The translations under genes and the position numbers were made by a program. Shown here in pieces: positions 1-10,142 of a DNA stretch of 64,000 bases. The notes under the pieces were generated by a model. The model saw only the letters and a program-made list of their open reading frames with translations. It was not told the DNA's origin and searched no databases. Source of the stretch: Fontibacillus panacisegetis (GTDB lineage Bacteria > Bacillota > Bacilli > Paenibacillales > Paenibacillaceae). The stretch lies in contig NZ_FNBG01000025.1 of assembly GCF_900102215.1 (NCBI RefSeq), positions 23,601 through 87,600 of the forward strand, written 5' to 3'. Position 1 is the first letter of the stretch, and each line of letters begins with the position of its first letter.

Positions 1-1438
1 GTACACCAAGAACATTAATTCTTGGATAGCGATAAGCGATAGGACCATCATTATAATCTAAAGCTGTTTTCATCATATGACGGAGCTCATTCTCATCCTT
101 CGGCATCATAAGAACCATATTAGGAATATGACGTAAGAATGCAATATCAAACACACCCTGATGAGTTTCACCATCTGCTCCAACAAATCCTGCACGGTCA
201 ATTGCAAACATGACGTTCGCATTATGTCGGCAAATATCGTGTACTATTTGGTCATAGGCCCGCTGCATAAACGTAGAATATACAGCAAATACGGGTTTCA
301 TTCCTTCCATAGCAAGCGCAGCACACATCGTTGCAGCATGCTGCTCGGCAATACCCACATCGATCATCCGGTCAGGAAAATACTCGGCGAATTTAACGAG
401 ACCCGATCCGCCTGGCATTGCAGGGGTCACCGCTATAATCCGTTCGTCCTTCTCCGCAAGCTCAATCAAAGTCTGTCCGAACACTTCAGTATACATCGGA
501 TTACCGACTGCCTTCAGCACCTGGCCAGACTCGATTTTGTATGGGGTAATACCATGCCATTTGAAGGAATCCTCTTCGGCGGGAGAATAACCTTTACCTT
601 TTGTAGTGAGGACATGAACCAGCACTGGACCGTTCACATTATTCGCTTGATTGAATGAATCAATTAGTCCAGGTAAGTCGTGACCATCAACTGGACCTAA
701 ATACTTAAATCCAAGCTCTTCGAACAGAACTCCAGAGACCATCATGTATTTGAGGCTATCTTTCAGCTTCTCAGCGGTTTTTGCTAACTTGCCGCCTATA
801 GCCGGTATTTTCTTCAGAAGTTGTTCCACTTCGTCCTTGGCACGCAAATAATTGCGATCAGAACGAATTTTCGTTAAATAATTGTGAAGCGCACCGACAT
901 TGGGCGCGATAGACATTTCATTATCGTTCAAAACGACCATCAGGTTTTTTTTCTCATGTCCGATGTGATTAAGCGCTTCAAAAGCCATGCCGCCTGTAAG
1001 AGCTCCATCTCCGATAATGGCAACAACTTTATTGTTCTCGCCTTTCAAATCACGAGCAAGCGCCATACCCATTGCAGCCGACAAGGAAGTGCTGCTGTGA
1101 CCGGCCTCCCACACGTCATGCTCACTCTCACAGCGTTTTACAAAACCGCAAAGTCCGTTTTGCTTGCGCAAAGTATCAAACTGATCTTTCCGACCGGTAA
1201 GAATTTTATGGACATAAGCCTGATGACCAACATCAAAAATAAACTTATCCTGAGGGCTGTTATAACAATAATGAAGTGCAATTGTAAGCTCAACTACGCC
1301 TAAATTGGGTGCAAGATGTCCACCTGTCACCGACAGCTTCTCAATAAGAAATTGACGAATTTCAGCAGCCAGTGGCGTTAATTGCTCTACTGAGTATTTT
1401 TTCAAATCACTGGGATCGTTTATTTGTGAAAGCAGCAC
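1..1438 (-). CDS. dxs: 1-deoxy-D-xylulose-5-phosphate synthase, 3' part missing
   Basis: N-terminal 479 codons of Dxs, which condenses pyruvate and glyceraldehyde-3-phosphate with thiamine diphosphate to start the MEP isoprenoid pathway. Reading the minus strand gives a GTG start followed by [15 protein letters not shown], then the thiamine-diphosphate motif [15 protein letters not shown] and the transketolase-type central region with [10 protein letters not shown]. The gene runs off the left edge, so about 150 C-terminal residues of a usual ~630 are absent. The GTG start has a G-rich site (GGGGAA) just upstream. It lies downstream of ispA in the same direction, as in B. subtilis, so both enzymes serve isoprenoid synthesis. 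Confidence 0.95.
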   Translation of the reverse strand, partial: MLLSQINDPSDLKKYSVEQLTPLAAEIRQFLIEKLSVTGGHLAPNLGVVELTIALHYCYNSPQDKFIFDVGHQAYVHKILTGRKDQFDTLRKQNGLCGFVKRCESEHDVWEAGHSSTSLSAAMGMALARDLKGENNKVVAIIGDGALTGGMAFEALNHIGHEKKNLMVVLNDNEMSIAPNVGALHNYLTKIRSDRNYLRAKDEVEQLLKKIPAIGGKLAKTAEKLKDSLKYMMVSGVLFEELGFKYLGPVDGHDLPGLIDSFNQANNVNGPVLVHVLTTKGKGYSPAEEDSFKWHGITPYKIESGQVLKAVGNPMYTEVFGQTLIELAEKDERIIAVTPAMPGGSGLVKFAEYFPDRMIDVGIAEQHAATMCAALAMEGMKPVFAVYSTFMQRAYDQIVHDICRHNANVMFAIDRAGFVGADGETHQGVFDIAFLRHIPNMVLMMPKDENELRHMMKTALDYNDGPIAYRYPRINVLGV

Positions 1439-1520
1439 TCGATTTCCCCGCTTTCCTTGTTTAGTTAGTAATAGCCATTATTATACCACAGACATTTATC
1501 ATATCGAAATCATCCAAAAT

Positions 1521-2420
1521 TTAATGATCTCTCTTCAGCAAATAATCTGCGATATCCAGCAGCATTTCGGGGTTCGGTATGTCGCCATTAGTGAGCGCGT
1601 CTTTAGCGACACGTGTAAGGCGATCCACTTCTGCACGGGAATCCTCAAGTCCGATAAAATATGGATAGGTCACTTTTCCCTGCTTCACATCACTTTGCGT
1701 CTTCTTCCCAAGCTTGCTCTCATCCCCAACCAAATCGAGGATATCATCCTGAATTTGAAAAGCCAGACCGATCGCGCGTCCGTAGCACTCAAGTGCTTCA
1801 AGCTGCTGCTCAGTCGCTGAAGCAATGCGGCCTCCTGCCTTCAATGAGAACACGATAAGATCCGCAGTCTTGTGTTCATGGATATAACGGAGCTGCTCCA
1901 GATCCGTAATGCCCTGTTCACCTTCCATATCAGCAACCTGACCACCTACCATCCCGGATGGCCCAGCATATACTGCCATATCCTCTACAATCGCAAGCAC
2001 ATCAGATGCCGGAACCCCCAAGCGGGCTGTCTGGGCAATGCTGTAGAATGCATGAGTAAGCAAGCCGTCACCTGCCAAAATTGCCATTGCCTCACCGAAC
2101 ACTTTATGATTCGTCAATTTTCCACGACGGTAATCATCATTATCCATTGCCGGCAAATCATCATGTATAAGCGAATAGGTATGTACCATTTCCACAGCGC
2201 AGGCGACGGGAAGCGCCACCTCTTGGCTTGCCCCCAGCGACTCCGCCGCAGCAATGACAAGCACTGGTCGTAGACGTTTACCTCCCGCCATTAGAGAGTA
2301 TTCCATTGAACGCTGCAAATTGTCAGGAACCTCGTGATGGTCAGGAATAATTGCATGAAGCCGATCCCCGACAAGCTGAGCTATTTCCTCGATGTAGCGA
2401 GAAAGCGAAGGATTAACCAA
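1521..2420 (-). CDS. ispA: Farnesyl diphosphate synthase
   Basis: Short-chain trans-prenyltransferase that adds isopentenyl diphosphate to dimethylallyl and geranyl diphosphate to make farnesyl diphosphate. Both Asp-rich motifs that hold Mg2+-diphosphate are visible: DDLPAMD near residue 90 and DDILD near 225. Length (299 aa) is normal. I place the start at a TTG that overlaps the xseB stop (GGTTAA) because GAGGAGAG lies 8 bases upstream; a further ten in-frame residues upstream look like read-through of the xseB 3' end. The overlap implies translational coupling with xseB. Confidence 0.93.
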   Translation of the reverse strand: MVNPSLSRYIEEIAQLVGDRLHAIIPDHHEVPDNLQRSMEYSLMAGGKRLRPVLVIAAAESLGASQEVALPVACAVEMVHTYSLIHDDLPAMDNDDYRRGKLTNHKVFGEAMAILAGDGLLTHAFYSIAQTARLGVPASDVLAIVEDMAVYAGPSGMVGGQVADMEGEQGITDLEQLRYIHEHKTADLIVFSLKAGGRIASATEQQLEALECYGRAIGLAFQIQDDILDLVGDESKLGKKTQSDVKQGKVTYPYFIGLEDSRAEVDRLTRVAKDALTNGDIPNPEMLLDIADYLLKRDH

Positions 2421-2667
2421 GTGAATCGCTCTCCTCTGTCTGTGGTACAAAAGGCTTTTTACTGATGTCTCCGCCTTCTTCCACGATCATTTCGATTTTA
2501 CGTTCCACCTGTGACAGCTTTTGACCACAGAGCTGGGATAATTGCATTCCTGTCTGAAACAGATCAATCGCTTTCTCTAACGGAACATCGCCATGCTCCA
2601 ATTGGGATACGACGTCCTCTAATTGCTTCATTGCTTCTTCAAAACTCATTTCCTGTTCCTGCGTCAT
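2413..2667 (-). CDS. xseB: Exodeoxyribonuclease VII small subunit
   Basis: 84-residue helical subunit of ExoVII, a bidirectional single-strand-specific exonuclease complex. The sequence has the family's SFEEAMKQLEDVVSQLE core and ends in a charged tail. It overlaps the 3' end of xseA by 29 bases and the 5' end of ispA by 8 bases, a tightly coupled arrangement. The start at 2667 has GAGGAA close upstream; a second ATG six codons further in (2649) is an alternative. Confidence 0.93.
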   Translation of the reverse strand: MTQEQEMSFEEAMKQLEDVVSQLEHGDVPLEKAIDLFQTGMQLSQLCGQKLSQVERKIEMIVEEGGDISKKPFVPQTEESDSLG

Positions 2668-4024
2668 GCTCTTCCTCAGCTCCTCTTCGCCTCATGCCCC
2701 ATACTTGGCAATCGAGTTCTCCATCGATAACCTTCACCTTTAACATATCACCAGGTTCAACGTCATCAAGTGATTTTATCAAAGTCTTCTCTTGTTCGTC
2801 GTAAATCAAACTATATCCACGTCCCATAACCTTCAGTGGACTTAATGCATCAAGCTGCCTTATCCCAGATGTTAATTGTGAGGATTTCTCTTTCATAATG
2901 CCCATCATCGCAGCTCGAAGAAGACGTCCTGCTTCTACATGCCGTTTCTTAGCATACAGTAAGGACTCTTCAGGATGATAGCGAAGCAGACGCTGATGCA
3001 TTCGTTCATAGGATGCTCGCATCAATTCCTTGCGAGACATCATCCGTCCCTGCAGGCGCGATGCAAGATGATCCAGCCGCTCCGCGTGCTGGATCAAGCT
3101 TCGCTGCGGCTGAAGCAGCGCAGGCGAGTTCTGTAAACGACGAAGTCGTTCACGCGCCTGCGACAAGCGGTGCTGCAGCCCTCGCTGCAGCACCTGCTCG
3201 GTTTGGCGGAGCTGAGCTTTAAGCTCCGCCATATGCGGCACGGCGAGCTCTGCCGCCGCTGTTGGCGTTGCTGCTCTCAGGTCGCTGACAAAATCGGCGA
3301 TCGTAAAATCCGTCTCATGGCCTACGGCCGAAATAACCGGAATTTGCGATTCATAGATCGCCCTGGCGACCCCTTCTTCATTGAACGCCCACAGCTCCTC
3401 CAGCGAGCCGCCTCCTCGGCCGACGATAAGAACGTCGGCCTCTCCCATCTCATTCAGCGTCCTAATCGCTTTGACGATGGAAAGCGCAGCCCCTTTGCCT
3501 TGTACAAGTACTGGGTACAAAATAACCGCAGCCTGTGGATAGCGTCGCTGAAGCGTCGTCAAAATATCACGGACAGCAGCTCCCGTTGGTGATGTCACTA
3601 CCCCGATCACCTTTGGAAAGCGAGGCAGCGGTTGCTTCCGCTCAACGGCAAAGAGCCCCTCTGCTTCAAGCTTGCCTTTTAGCTGCTCGTAAGCCAGATA
3701 CAGACTGCCGATCCCATCAGGCTGCATATGCGTCGCATAGAATTGATATTGTCCATCTCGTTCATAGACCGATACATTCCCTCTAGCGATTACCCTTGTT
3801 CCTTCTTTCGGAATAAAGGCCAATCGCTGATTATGCGATGCAAACATAATGCTCTTGATCCGACTGTCCGCATCCTTCAGGGTAAAATACATATGCCCAC
3901 TGGAATGGTGAGTGAAGTTCGAGATCTCTCCCCGAATCCACACCTCAGACAATAAAGTGTCCGATTCCAGCTTCATCCGAATATATCGGTTCAATTCCTT
4001 AACGGAGAAAATACGCTGTTCCAC
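2639..4024 (-). CDS. xseA: Exodeoxyribonuclease VII large subunit
   Basis: 461-residue catalytic subunit of ExoVII. An N-terminal OB-fold is followed by the conserved nuclease core with TSPTGAAVRDIL, GRGGGSLEELWAFN and AVGHETDFTIAD, then a long coiled-coil segment (about residues 270-390) and a C-terminal tail. Length is typical. The start codon is GTG with AAGGGGG about 9 bases upstream. It overlaps xseB and lies downstream of folD. Confidence 0.95.
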   Translation of the reverse strand: MEQRIFSVKELNRYIRMKLESDTLLSEVWIRGEISNFTHHSSGHMYFTLKDADSRIKSIMFASHNQRLAFIPKEGTRVIARGNVSVYERDGQYQFYATHMQPDGIGSLYLAYEQLKGKLEAEGLFAVERKQPLPRFPKVIGVVTSPTGAAVRDILTTLQRRYPQAAVILYPVLVQGKGAALSIVKAIRTLNEMGEADVLIVGRGGGSLEELWAFNEEGVARAIYESQIPVISAVGHETDFTIADFVSDLRAATPTAAAELAVPHMAELKAQLRQTEQVLQRGLQHRLSQARERLRRLQNSPALLQPQRSLIQHAERLDHLASRLQGRMMSRKELMRASYERMHQRLLRYHPEESLLYAKKRHVEAGRLLRAAMMGIMKEKSSQLTSGIRQLDALSPLKVMGRGYSLIYDEQEKTLIKSLDDVEPGDMLKVKVIDGELDCQVWGMRRRGAEEEHDAGTGNEF

Positions 4025-4091
4025 GGAGTCGCCCCCTTCTATCCTGCCGCGATCATTTATAGCTATCTGCGTATGCTGCGTAGTAAGACTT

Positions 4092-4958
4092 TTACGCTTG
4101 ATCTCTTAATCTTTTGGCAGCGATCAACGTGTTTTGCATCAGCATCGTAATCGTCATTGGACCAACGCCGCCCGGAACCGGAGTAATTGGACCGGAAACT
4201 TCCTTCACGCTCTCAAAGTCAACGTCTCCAGCCAGTTTTCCGTTATCCAGACGATTCATGCCTACATCGATTATTACGGCTCCTGGTTTCACATAGGACG
4301 CATCTACAAAGTTAGCCCGCCCAATTGCAACTACAAGAATATCAGCCTGCCTGGTTAATTCTTTCATGTTTGCAGTGCGGGAATGACACATCGTAACGGT
4401 AGCATTCTCACGTTGAAGCAGTAAGGATACAGGCTTACCCACAATGTTGCTGCGGCCGATAACAACTGCATGCTTTCCGGAAATTTCGATGCCTGTACGT
4501 TTGATCAGTTCGATGACTCCCGCTGGAGTACAAGGAAGCAGACTGTCATCACCAATTACCAGATTACCAACATTCACTGGATGAAATCCATCCACATCTT
4601 TTTCAACAGCAATTGCATCAATAACTGCTTTTTCGTTAATATGCTTAGGAAGAGGAAGCTGTACAAGAATACCGTGAATATCCTCTTGCTTGTTCAGCTT
4701 GTCCACCAGCGCAAGAAGATCGCTCTCGGAAGTGGACTCCGACAAACGATGCACCTCGGAATAGTAACCCAGATCATGACACGCCTTCTCTTTGTTGCGA
4801 ACATACACTTGTGATGCTGCATCTTCACCAACAAGCACTACTGCCAGTCCAGGTGTAAAACCAAGCTTATTCAAACGTTCAACTTCTTCACGAAGAGCTC
4901 CTCTAATATCCTCTGATACCTGTTTTCCATTAATCACTGGTGCTGACATGATTGACAT
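4092..4958 (-). CDS. folD: Methylenetetrahydrofolate dehydrogenase / cyclohydrolase
   Basis: Bifunctional cytosolic enzyme interconverting 5,10-methylene-, methenyl- and 10-formyl-tetrahydrofolate. Family motifs present: YVRNKEKA (catalytic Lys), [34 protein letters not shown] for NADP binding, and [14 protein letters not shown] at the C-terminus. The upstream AAGGAGAGG is only 3 bases from the first ATG (4958) but 9 from the next ATG (4946, MSAPV), so the shorter 284-residue form may be the real product. Sits between nusB and xseA as in B. subtilis. Confidence 0.95.
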   Translation of the reverse strand: MSIMSAPVINGKQVSEDIRGALREEVERLNKLGFTPGLAVVLVGEDAASQVYVRNKEKACHDLGYYSEVHRLSESTSESDLLALVDKLNKQEDIHGILVQLPLPKHINEKAVIDAIAVEKDVDGFHPVNVGNLVIGDDSLLPCTPAGVIELIKRTGIEISGKHAVVIGRSNIVGKPVSLLLQRENATVTMCHSRTANMKELTRQADILVVAIGRANFVDASYVKPGAVIIDVGMNRLDNGKLAGDVDFESVKEVSGPITPVPGGVGPMTITMLMQNTLIAAKRLRDQA

Positions 4959-5047
4959 CCTCTCCTTAATTGTTACAAATTTATAATATAAATTATAAGG
5001 ATAATCTAATGCTTATTGCCACTTTAATCTCAATGTCTGTTAGTTCT

Positions 5048-5497
5048 TTAGATTTTAGCTTTTAACTGATCTACATCCTGAATCATTTTACCAAGCACAC
5101 CATTAACAAATTTACCCGATTCAATCGTCCCAAAATGTTTGGCAAGCTCGATAGCTTCATTAACTGCAACCTTACCAGGTACATCATTACGTATAATCAT
5201 TTCATATACAGCCAGACGCAGCACCTGTCGATCTACCTTTGACAATCGACTAACCTGCCAGCCTTTCAAATAATCACTTAGCAAGCCGTCAATAGCTTCT
5301 TTATGGCTCCATGTCCCGTTTACGATTTCCAACACGAAATCACGAGTCGCACCCTCATCTGACAGCTTAACCTCACTCTCGTTGTCACCAGCTGCTTCCA
5401 TAAGCAGCATCATTACTGCCTCCAAAGCCTCCACTTCATTCATTTCCATATGATACAGACTTTGTACTGCAATTTCTCTTGCTAATCGCCGTTTCAT
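5048..5497 (-). CDS. nusB: Transcription antitermination factor NusB
   Basis: 149-residue all-helical RNA-binding protein that, with NusE, joins rRNA antitermination complexes at boxA. It starts with KRRLAREIAVQSLYHME and contains the C-terminal RNDVPGKVAVNEAIELAKHFG and KFVNGVLGKM motifs. Length is somewhat longer than the usual 130-140. It has an AAGGAGG site 6-7 bases from the ATG. Lies between the amaP/DUF2273 pair and folD. Confidence 0.93.
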   Translation of the reverse strand: MKRRLAREIAVQSLYHMEMNEVEALEAVMMLLMEAAGDNESEVKLSDEGATRDFVLEIVNGTWSHKEAIDGLLSDYLKGWQVSRLSKVDRQVLRLAVYEMIIRNDVPGKVAVNEAIELAKHFGTIESGKFVNGVLGKMIQDVDQLKAKI

Positions 5498-5688
5498 GGA
5501 TGTCCTCCTTCTTTATTTTGAAGCCTCTATATAACTTAATCCAAATTTGTATTTCTAATCTTCACTATTCCCGTTCTTTAAACACAAACAACCTTATTTA
5601 AACAGAAAAAAAACCTGTAGCATGCTACCTCCACAAAATGGGCAAGATGAAACCGAGCTCTTTTTCCGGAGAAAGCATATCACAGGAA

Positions 5689-5922
5689 TCATTTAAAAGG
5701 ACGCCAACGTGACTCCAGCCACTGCTTCATCTCACTCCAGGGCAGGAGCGTCCCCTGATCCAAATCCTTATATTTGCCGATCGTATAGCCGACATATAAC
5801 AAGAGCGCGCAAAACAACATATTCCAAAATCCGAAAAACAGATAGATCGGGCATAAAAACACGGCCGCCGCCAATCCTAGCAGGCGTCCCCTGTGACTCT
5901 CCCACAATTGTTTCCAGAACAC
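5689..5922 (-). CDS. DUF2273 small membrane protein
   Basis: 77-residue protein with two adjacent hydrophobic segments (about residues 13-31 and 33-48) and short charged ends, matching the DUF2273 family usually found beside amaP and asp23 genes. Function unknown; context suggests part of an Asp23-type membrane-anchored envelope-stress module. It follows amaP by 14 bases and is probably co-transcribed with it. Confidence 0.8.
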   Translation of the reverse strand: MFWKQLWESHRGRLLGLAAAVFLCPIYLFFGFWNMLFCALLLYVGYTIGKYKDLDQGTLLPWSEMKQWLESRWRPFK

Positions 5923-5936
5923 CCTGCTACTCCCTC

Positions 5937-6476
5937 CTATTCAACACGGCTTTTGATAACCGTTGATTGGACAAGGTTAGCTATATATACAGAGACATTA
6001 GAAACAGGTATACCTGTAATCTCCTCGACATAATCATGAACCTGCTTCTGTACTTCCTCAGTTAAGGTCAAGATAGAAGCTTCTCCATCAACCATTGCCC
6101 GTACAACAATTTCAAGACCTGCGTCAGTGATCCGTATTCTTGTCTTGACTTCCCTGATGCCGCGAACACGAGTTGCTGCCTTGTAAGACAAATTCTCAAT
6201 CGTCTCGATTGAAATCTGAATATCCCCGTATTCGGTCCGTTGATCAATAGACGGCAACGAATGACGATCACGTTTCACTGAAATGTAAAAGAAACGGATG
6301 CTTAATAAAAATAAAACAGCAGCCACAATAATGGAAACGAGCGTTAGCATCTGTTCATCAGACTCAGTCAACGACAGCGGTAACACGTTACTCAGCAGGA
6401 GGATGGCGATAAGGGATAATATTCCAATACTCAAGCTGTACACAAACAGCAAAAGTCTGTCAAAAATTTTGGCCAC
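5937..6476 (-). CDS. amaP: Alkaline-shock membrane anchor protein AmaP
   Basis: 179 residues with two N-terminal membrane helices (about 8-30 and 45-68) followed by a soluble Asp23-like domain that contains RGIREVKTRIRITDAGLEI and VSNVSVYIANL. The family tethers Asp23 to the membrane. It lies between an Asp23-family gene and a DUF2273 gene, the usual grouping in Firmicutes. In B. subtilis asp23 (yqhY) is followed directly by nusB, so this pair is extra here. Confidence 0.85.
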   Translation of the reverse strand: MAKIFDRLLLFVYSLSIGILSLIAILLLSNVLPLSLTESDEQMLTLVSIIVAAVLFLLSIRFFYISVKRDRHSLPSIDQRTEYGDIQISIETIENLSYKAATRVRGIREVKTRIRITDAGLEIVVRAMVDGEASILTLTEEVQKQVHDYVEEITGIPVSNVSVYIANLVQSTVIKSRVE

Positions 6477-6545
6477 GACAGAAACAGCCTCCTTATAGGG
6501 TAGTCGCGATAAGCCGTTGTACTCGCTTATCTCAAAATTATAGTA

Positions 6546-6572
6546 AACCCCTGACGCTGGTGGTCGGGGGTT
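6546..6572. terminator. Stem-loop between asp23 and amaP
   Basis: Ten-base arms (one G-T pair) at 6546-6555 and 6563-6572 around a 7-base loop, GC-rich. No clean T-run follows on either strand, so it may be an attenuator or RNA-processing stem that sets asp23 expression above that of amaP rather than a full terminator. Confidence 0.5.
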
Positions 6573-6585
6573 CGTTACCTTGCAA

Positions 6586-7002
6586 TTATTTCACCCTGTG
6601 GCTTGGTTCAATCTCTTCATTTTTCTCAGCTGTCTTGAAGATAACGTCGTGAATATGTACATTCACTTCAACCACCGTGAGACCTGTCATCGTCTCAATA
6701 GAGCGCTTAACGTTACGCTGAATCTCGGTAGCCACCTCTGGAAGACGATTACCATACTCAACAATAACAGATACATCAACAGCTGCTTCACGTTGGCCTA
6801 CTTCTACCTTAACGCCCTTGGAAAGATTCTTTCTTCCGAGCAATTCAGCGATTCCGCCAACAAATCCACCGCTCATGCCAGCTACACCTTTAACTTCAAC
6901 TGTAGCCAACCCTGCAATCACTTCAATAACCTCGGGAGCAATTTGGATCTCACCGATTTCTGTACGTTCAAATTCCGTAGGTAAAGTACTCATATTATTC
7001 AT
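6586..7002 (-). CDS. Asp23/Gls24 family envelope stress protein (YqhY-like)
   Basis: 138-residue soluble Asp23-family protein. Core segments GEIQIAPEVIEVIAGLAT and VEVGQREAAVDVSVIVEYG and VEVNVHIHDV are characteristic. The B. subtilis equivalent by position (between accC and nusB) is YqhY, linked to control of acetyl-CoA carboxylase activity, which fits the adjacent accB/accC. It probably pairs with the AmaP anchor downstream. Start chosen at 7002; a second ATG (MSTLPTE) lies three codons in. Confidence 0.9.
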   Translation of the reverse strand: MNNMSTLPTEFERTEIGEIQIAPEVIEVIAGLATVEVKGVAGMSGGFVGGIAELLGRKNLSKGVKVEVGQREAAVDVSVIVEYGNRLPEVATEIQRNVKRSIETMTGLTVVEVNVHIHDVIFKTAEKNEEIEPSHRVK

Positions 7003-7130
7003 CCACCTCTCAATAAGTATGACGCAGTCAACCCTAATTCAGAGACTCCGCACTTATTATAAATACTATATCATTTTGGACTCATTATGACAAACTCCTG
7101 TCCTCTAAAAAAGAGACGTCCACATAAAGA

Positions 7131-7209
7131 AACTCGCAAAAAAGGCCGTACTGATGTATGAAGCCAAACATGATCGGCTTCATACATCAATTTCAACCTC
7201 AAGCGAGTT
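7131..7209 (-). terminator. Nested hairpin terminator after accC
   Basis: A perfect 14-bp inner stem (7152-7165 with 7176-7189) sits inside an outer 7-bp stem (AACTCGC 7131-7137 with GCGAGTT 7203-7209). On the minus strand the inner stem is followed by GGCCTTTTTT. Located 25 bases beyond the accC stop, so it should end the accB-accC transcript. Confidence 0.75.
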
Positions 7210-7233
7210 CATCACAAAACTTCTGATAAAAGC

Positions 7234-8577
7234 TTAAAGCTCGTGTTCTTCCAAAAACTTAATATCAAATGTTCCCTCGACAAAAACAGGATGATCTAAT
7301 AGCTTCTGATGGAAAGGAATCGTCGTATGAATACCTTCGATAACAAATTCAGATAAAGCACGCTTCATCTTGGCGATAGCTTCTTCACGCGTCGCTCCCC
7401 ATACGATCAGTTTGGCAATCATCGAATCATAATACGGTGAGATCACATATCCAGGATAAGCCGCACTGTCAACACGAACTCCCGGCCCGCCCGGGGCAAG
7501 GTAGAACCCTATTTTGCCCGGTGAAGGCATAAAGTTACGCAATGGATCCTCAGCGTTGATCCGGCACTCAATCGACCAGCCATTCAGTTTAATATCATCT
7601 TGTGAAAAAGACAGAGGATTACCTTCCGCTACCGAAATCATTTCCTGTATCAGATCCACCCCGGTAATCATCTCAGTCACCGGATGTTCAACCTGGATTC
7701 TCGTATTCATTTCCATAAAATAAAATTTACCGTCCGGACCATATAAAAATTCAAGTGTTCCTGCACCGGAGTAATTTACAGCAAGCGCAGCTCTTACAGC
7801 AGCTTCGCCCATTTCCTTACGCTTGTCTGGAGTCATAACAGGACAAGGTGCTTCCTCAACCAGCTTCTGCCGACGACGTTGCACAGAGCAATCACGTTCC
7901 CCCAAATAGACGGCGTTTCCGTGCTTATCTGCGATAAGTTGAATTTCAACGTGCTTCATGCCTGTTAAATACTTCTCCAGATACACACCCGCATTACCAA
8001 ACGCCTTCTGTGCTTCTTGCTGTGCGGTTGCAATTTGCTGAATCAGTGATGTTTCGTCCTCTGCAATACGAATCCCTTTACCGCCACCACCAGCGGTTGC
8101 TTTAATAATAACCGGATAACCAATATCACGCGCTACCATTACAGCTTCGTCCAAATCCTCTATAAGTCCGTCTGAACCCGGGATAACTGGAACATTCGCC
8201 GTTTTCATCGTCTGCTTCGCTACCGCTTTATCGCCCATTCTAGTAATCGCATCAGGAGATGGACCTATAAATGTGATGTTGCATGAACCGCATATTTCTG
8301 CAAAATCAGCATTTTCTGCAAGAAAACCATATCCCGGGTGAATAGCGTCACACTCAGTTAAAGTAGCAACGCTCATTAAATTCGTAAAGTTCAGATAACT
8401 GTCTTTGGACAGTGTCGGACCGATGCAGTAAGCTTCATCAGCCAAACGGACATGGAGCGAATCTTTATCGGCCTCCGAATAAACGGCTACAGTTGAAATG
8501 TCTAATTCACGGCATGCGCGAATAATTCTAACCGCTATTTCACCGCGATTCGCGATCAATATTTTATGAAATTTCAC
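7234..8577 (-). CDS. accC: Acetyl-CoA carboxylase, biotin carboxylase subunit
   Basis: 447-residue ATP-grasp enzyme that carboxylates biotin on AccB, the first half-reaction of fatty-acid synthesis. It opens with [20 protein letters not shown], has the glycine-rich ATP loop [14 protein letters not shown], and the catalytic [18 protein letters not shown] stretch. Length is standard. It follows accB by 58 bases, in one unit. Cytosolic. Confidence 0.97.
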   Translation of the reverse strand: MKFHKILIANRGEIAVRIIRACRELDISTVAVYSEADKDSLHVRLADEAYCIGPTLSKDSYLNFTNLMSVATLTECDAIHPGYGFLAENADFAEICGSCNITFIGPSPDAITRMGDKAVAKQTMKTANVPVIPGSDGLIEDLDEAVMVARDIGYPVIIKATAGGGGKGIRIAEDETSLIQQIATAQQEAQKAFGNAGVYLEKYLTGMKHVEIQLIADKHGNAVYLGERDCSVQRRRQKLVEEAPCPVMTPDKRKEMGEAAVRAALAVNYSGAGTLEFLYGPDGKFYFMEMNTRIQVEHPVTEMITGVDLIQEMISVAEGNPLSFSQDDIKLNGWSIECRINAEDPLRNFMPSPGKIGFYLAPGGPGVRVDSAAYPGYVISPYYDSMIAKLIVWGATREEAIAKMKRALSEFVIEGIHTTIPFHQKLLDHPVFVEGTFDIKFLEEHEL

Positions 8578-8635
8578 GTATCTTGATCCTCCTTTAAAAA
8601 CTCTCTAGCACCTTAACAGGTATAATGGCCGAAGA

Positions 8636-9127
8636 TTACTCCGGCTTCACCAGAAAGAGAGGCTGTCCATATTCGACAAGCTGGCCATTCTCAACTAGAA
8701 CATTTACGATTTCACCTTTGACTTCAGCTTCAAGCTCATTCATAAGCTTCATAGCTTCGATAATACATACCGTAGTCTTCTCGCCCACACGGTCGCCAAT
8801 GTTCACAAAAGCATTGGCTTCAGGTGAAGCCGAGCGATAGAAGGTACCTACCATCGGTGATACAATGGTATGTAAGCCTGCAGTTTGATCGACAACAGCT
8901 GGTGCATTCGACCCCGCTACAGCTTGACTAGCTGCTTCAACAGGTGAAGGTGCTGCTGTAACAGGCGCAACTGCACTAGCAACTAGTGTTGGTTGGACCT
9001 GAACAATTTCACTCTTCCCAGGCTTGCGGATGCTGATCCGGGAACCTTCATTTTCAATTTCAAGCTCATGTACGGACGTTTTGTCCAGAAGTTCAATCAA
9101 TTCTTTGATTTCATCTAAATTAAACAT
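8636..9127 (-). CDS. accB: Biotin carboxyl carrier protein of acetyl-CoA carboxylase
   Basis: 163-residue carrier. An N-terminal helical segment ([18 protein letters not shown]) is followed by an Ala/Pro-rich linker (about 45-80) and a C-terminal biotinyl domain with the EAMKLMNE motif; Lys127 is the expected biotinylation site. Directly upstream of accC, downstream of the spoIIIA operon, as in B. subtilis. Confidence 0.96.
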   Translation of the reverse strand: MFNLDEIKELIELLDKTSVHELEIENEGSRISIRKPGKSEIVQVQPTLVASAVAPVTAAPSPVEAASQAVAGSNAPAVVDQTAGLHTIVSPMVGTFYRSASPEANAFVNIGDRVGEKTTVCIIEAMKLMNELEAEVKGEIVNVLVENGQLVEYGQPLFLVKPE

Positions 9128-9278
9128 GTACTAGACACACTCTCCTTCAAGCTTTTCCAAAGCCTTGGCCTTTGCTTCACCATAACTTTATGTATTATAT
9201 CACAATCGATAAAAATGGAAAGAGTCCAGGAAATCACCTGAACTCTACCAATAATTTCATATCTCTAGGTATTAGAAT

Positions 9279-10103
9279 CTATTGAGTAATGTATTGAACA
9301 CTGATTTTATCCTGCGATACACCAAGCTCTTTAATGACCAAATCCATAATACCTACGGCATCTTTTGCTTCCAATTTGTCGCTGACTACAAGCACTTTAT
9401 ATTTATTATCCGACTCGGTCACGACAGCATTGGAATATGTTTGCTGAAGCTTTTCTTCGATATCATAAATTTTTTCTTCCTTTTCTTCAAGAGCGCTCAA
9501 TTCCTTTTGTGCCATAACTGCTTCATCGAGCGTTTTATTCTCATCGTTAATCGCTTGAAGCAATTCATCCTGCTTCTTCATATTCTGTTCAGAACGCTGG
9601 AATTGATATGCAGTAAGCGTATCGGCGCCGGAAGAACCCTGATATTCCAGCTGCTTAAGTACATCTTCATCCTTCACAGCTGTATTACTGGTCCCTTCTC
9701 CTGTCGCTTTAGCAGAGTTATCCGTTGATGAATTTACATCGGAATCTTTCTTAGAGTCTTTATCAGAGTCTTTATTAGAATTTTTACTAGAATCTTTTGC
9801 TCCTTCTTCTGTTGTGCTGCCCGTCTGGTCAGACTTTCCGGCGTCGCTTTCACTTGTTTCGTTTGTAATCACATCGGTACCATTTTCGCTCACCACTTCA
9901 GAGAGAATCACTTCATCGTTCTGAGGCAATGCGTCACCTGAAGTGGTCTCTTGAGTATTACCATTTTCCATAGTAGTCACCTTTTGACCTTCTGCCACGG
10001 GTGACTTGGATGGATTATCCTCTGTAAACAAGTAGTACGCGGACAACAGCACCATCAAACTGAGCATCGATACAAGCCAAACTGTCTGTCTTTTGGATTT
10101 CAT
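9279..10103 (-). CDS. spoIIIAH: Stage III sporulation protein AH
   Basis: 274 residues: one N-terminal membrane helix (about 7-26), a long low-complexity Ser/Lys/Asp/Glu-rich linker (about 60-145, with KDSSKNSNKDSDKDSKKD-type repeats), then a YscJ/FliF-like C-terminal domain. In B. subtilis SpoIIIAH in the mother-cell membrane binds SpoIIQ of the forespore to form the feeding channel. The linker is longer than in B. subtilis (218 aa protein). Last gene of the spoIIIA operon. Confidence 0.93.
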   Translation of the reverse strand: MKSKRQTVWLVSMLSLMVLLSAYYLFTEDNPSKSPVAEGQKVTTMENGNTQETTSGDALPQNDEVILSEVVSENGTDVITNETSESDAGKSDQTGSTTEEGAKDSSKNSNKDSDKDSKKDSDVNSSTDNSAKATGEGTSNTAVKDEDVLKQLEYQGSSGADTLTAYQFQRSEQNMKKQDELLQAINDENKTLDEAVMAQKELSALEEKEEKIYDIEEKLQQTYSNAVVTESDNKYKVLVVSDKLEAKDAVGIMDLVIKELGVSQDKISVQYITQ

Positions 10104-10142
10104 ACTTAAAATTCCTCCTAAATGTTTTTAGTAATATATGAA

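Noticed and set aside
5616..5627. Perfect 12-bp palindrome GTAGCATGCTAC as operator or terminator
   Set aside because: Only a 4-bp stem is possible in RNA, and no regulator or promoter context supports an operator; an adjacent T-run exists but the hairpin is too weak to claim.
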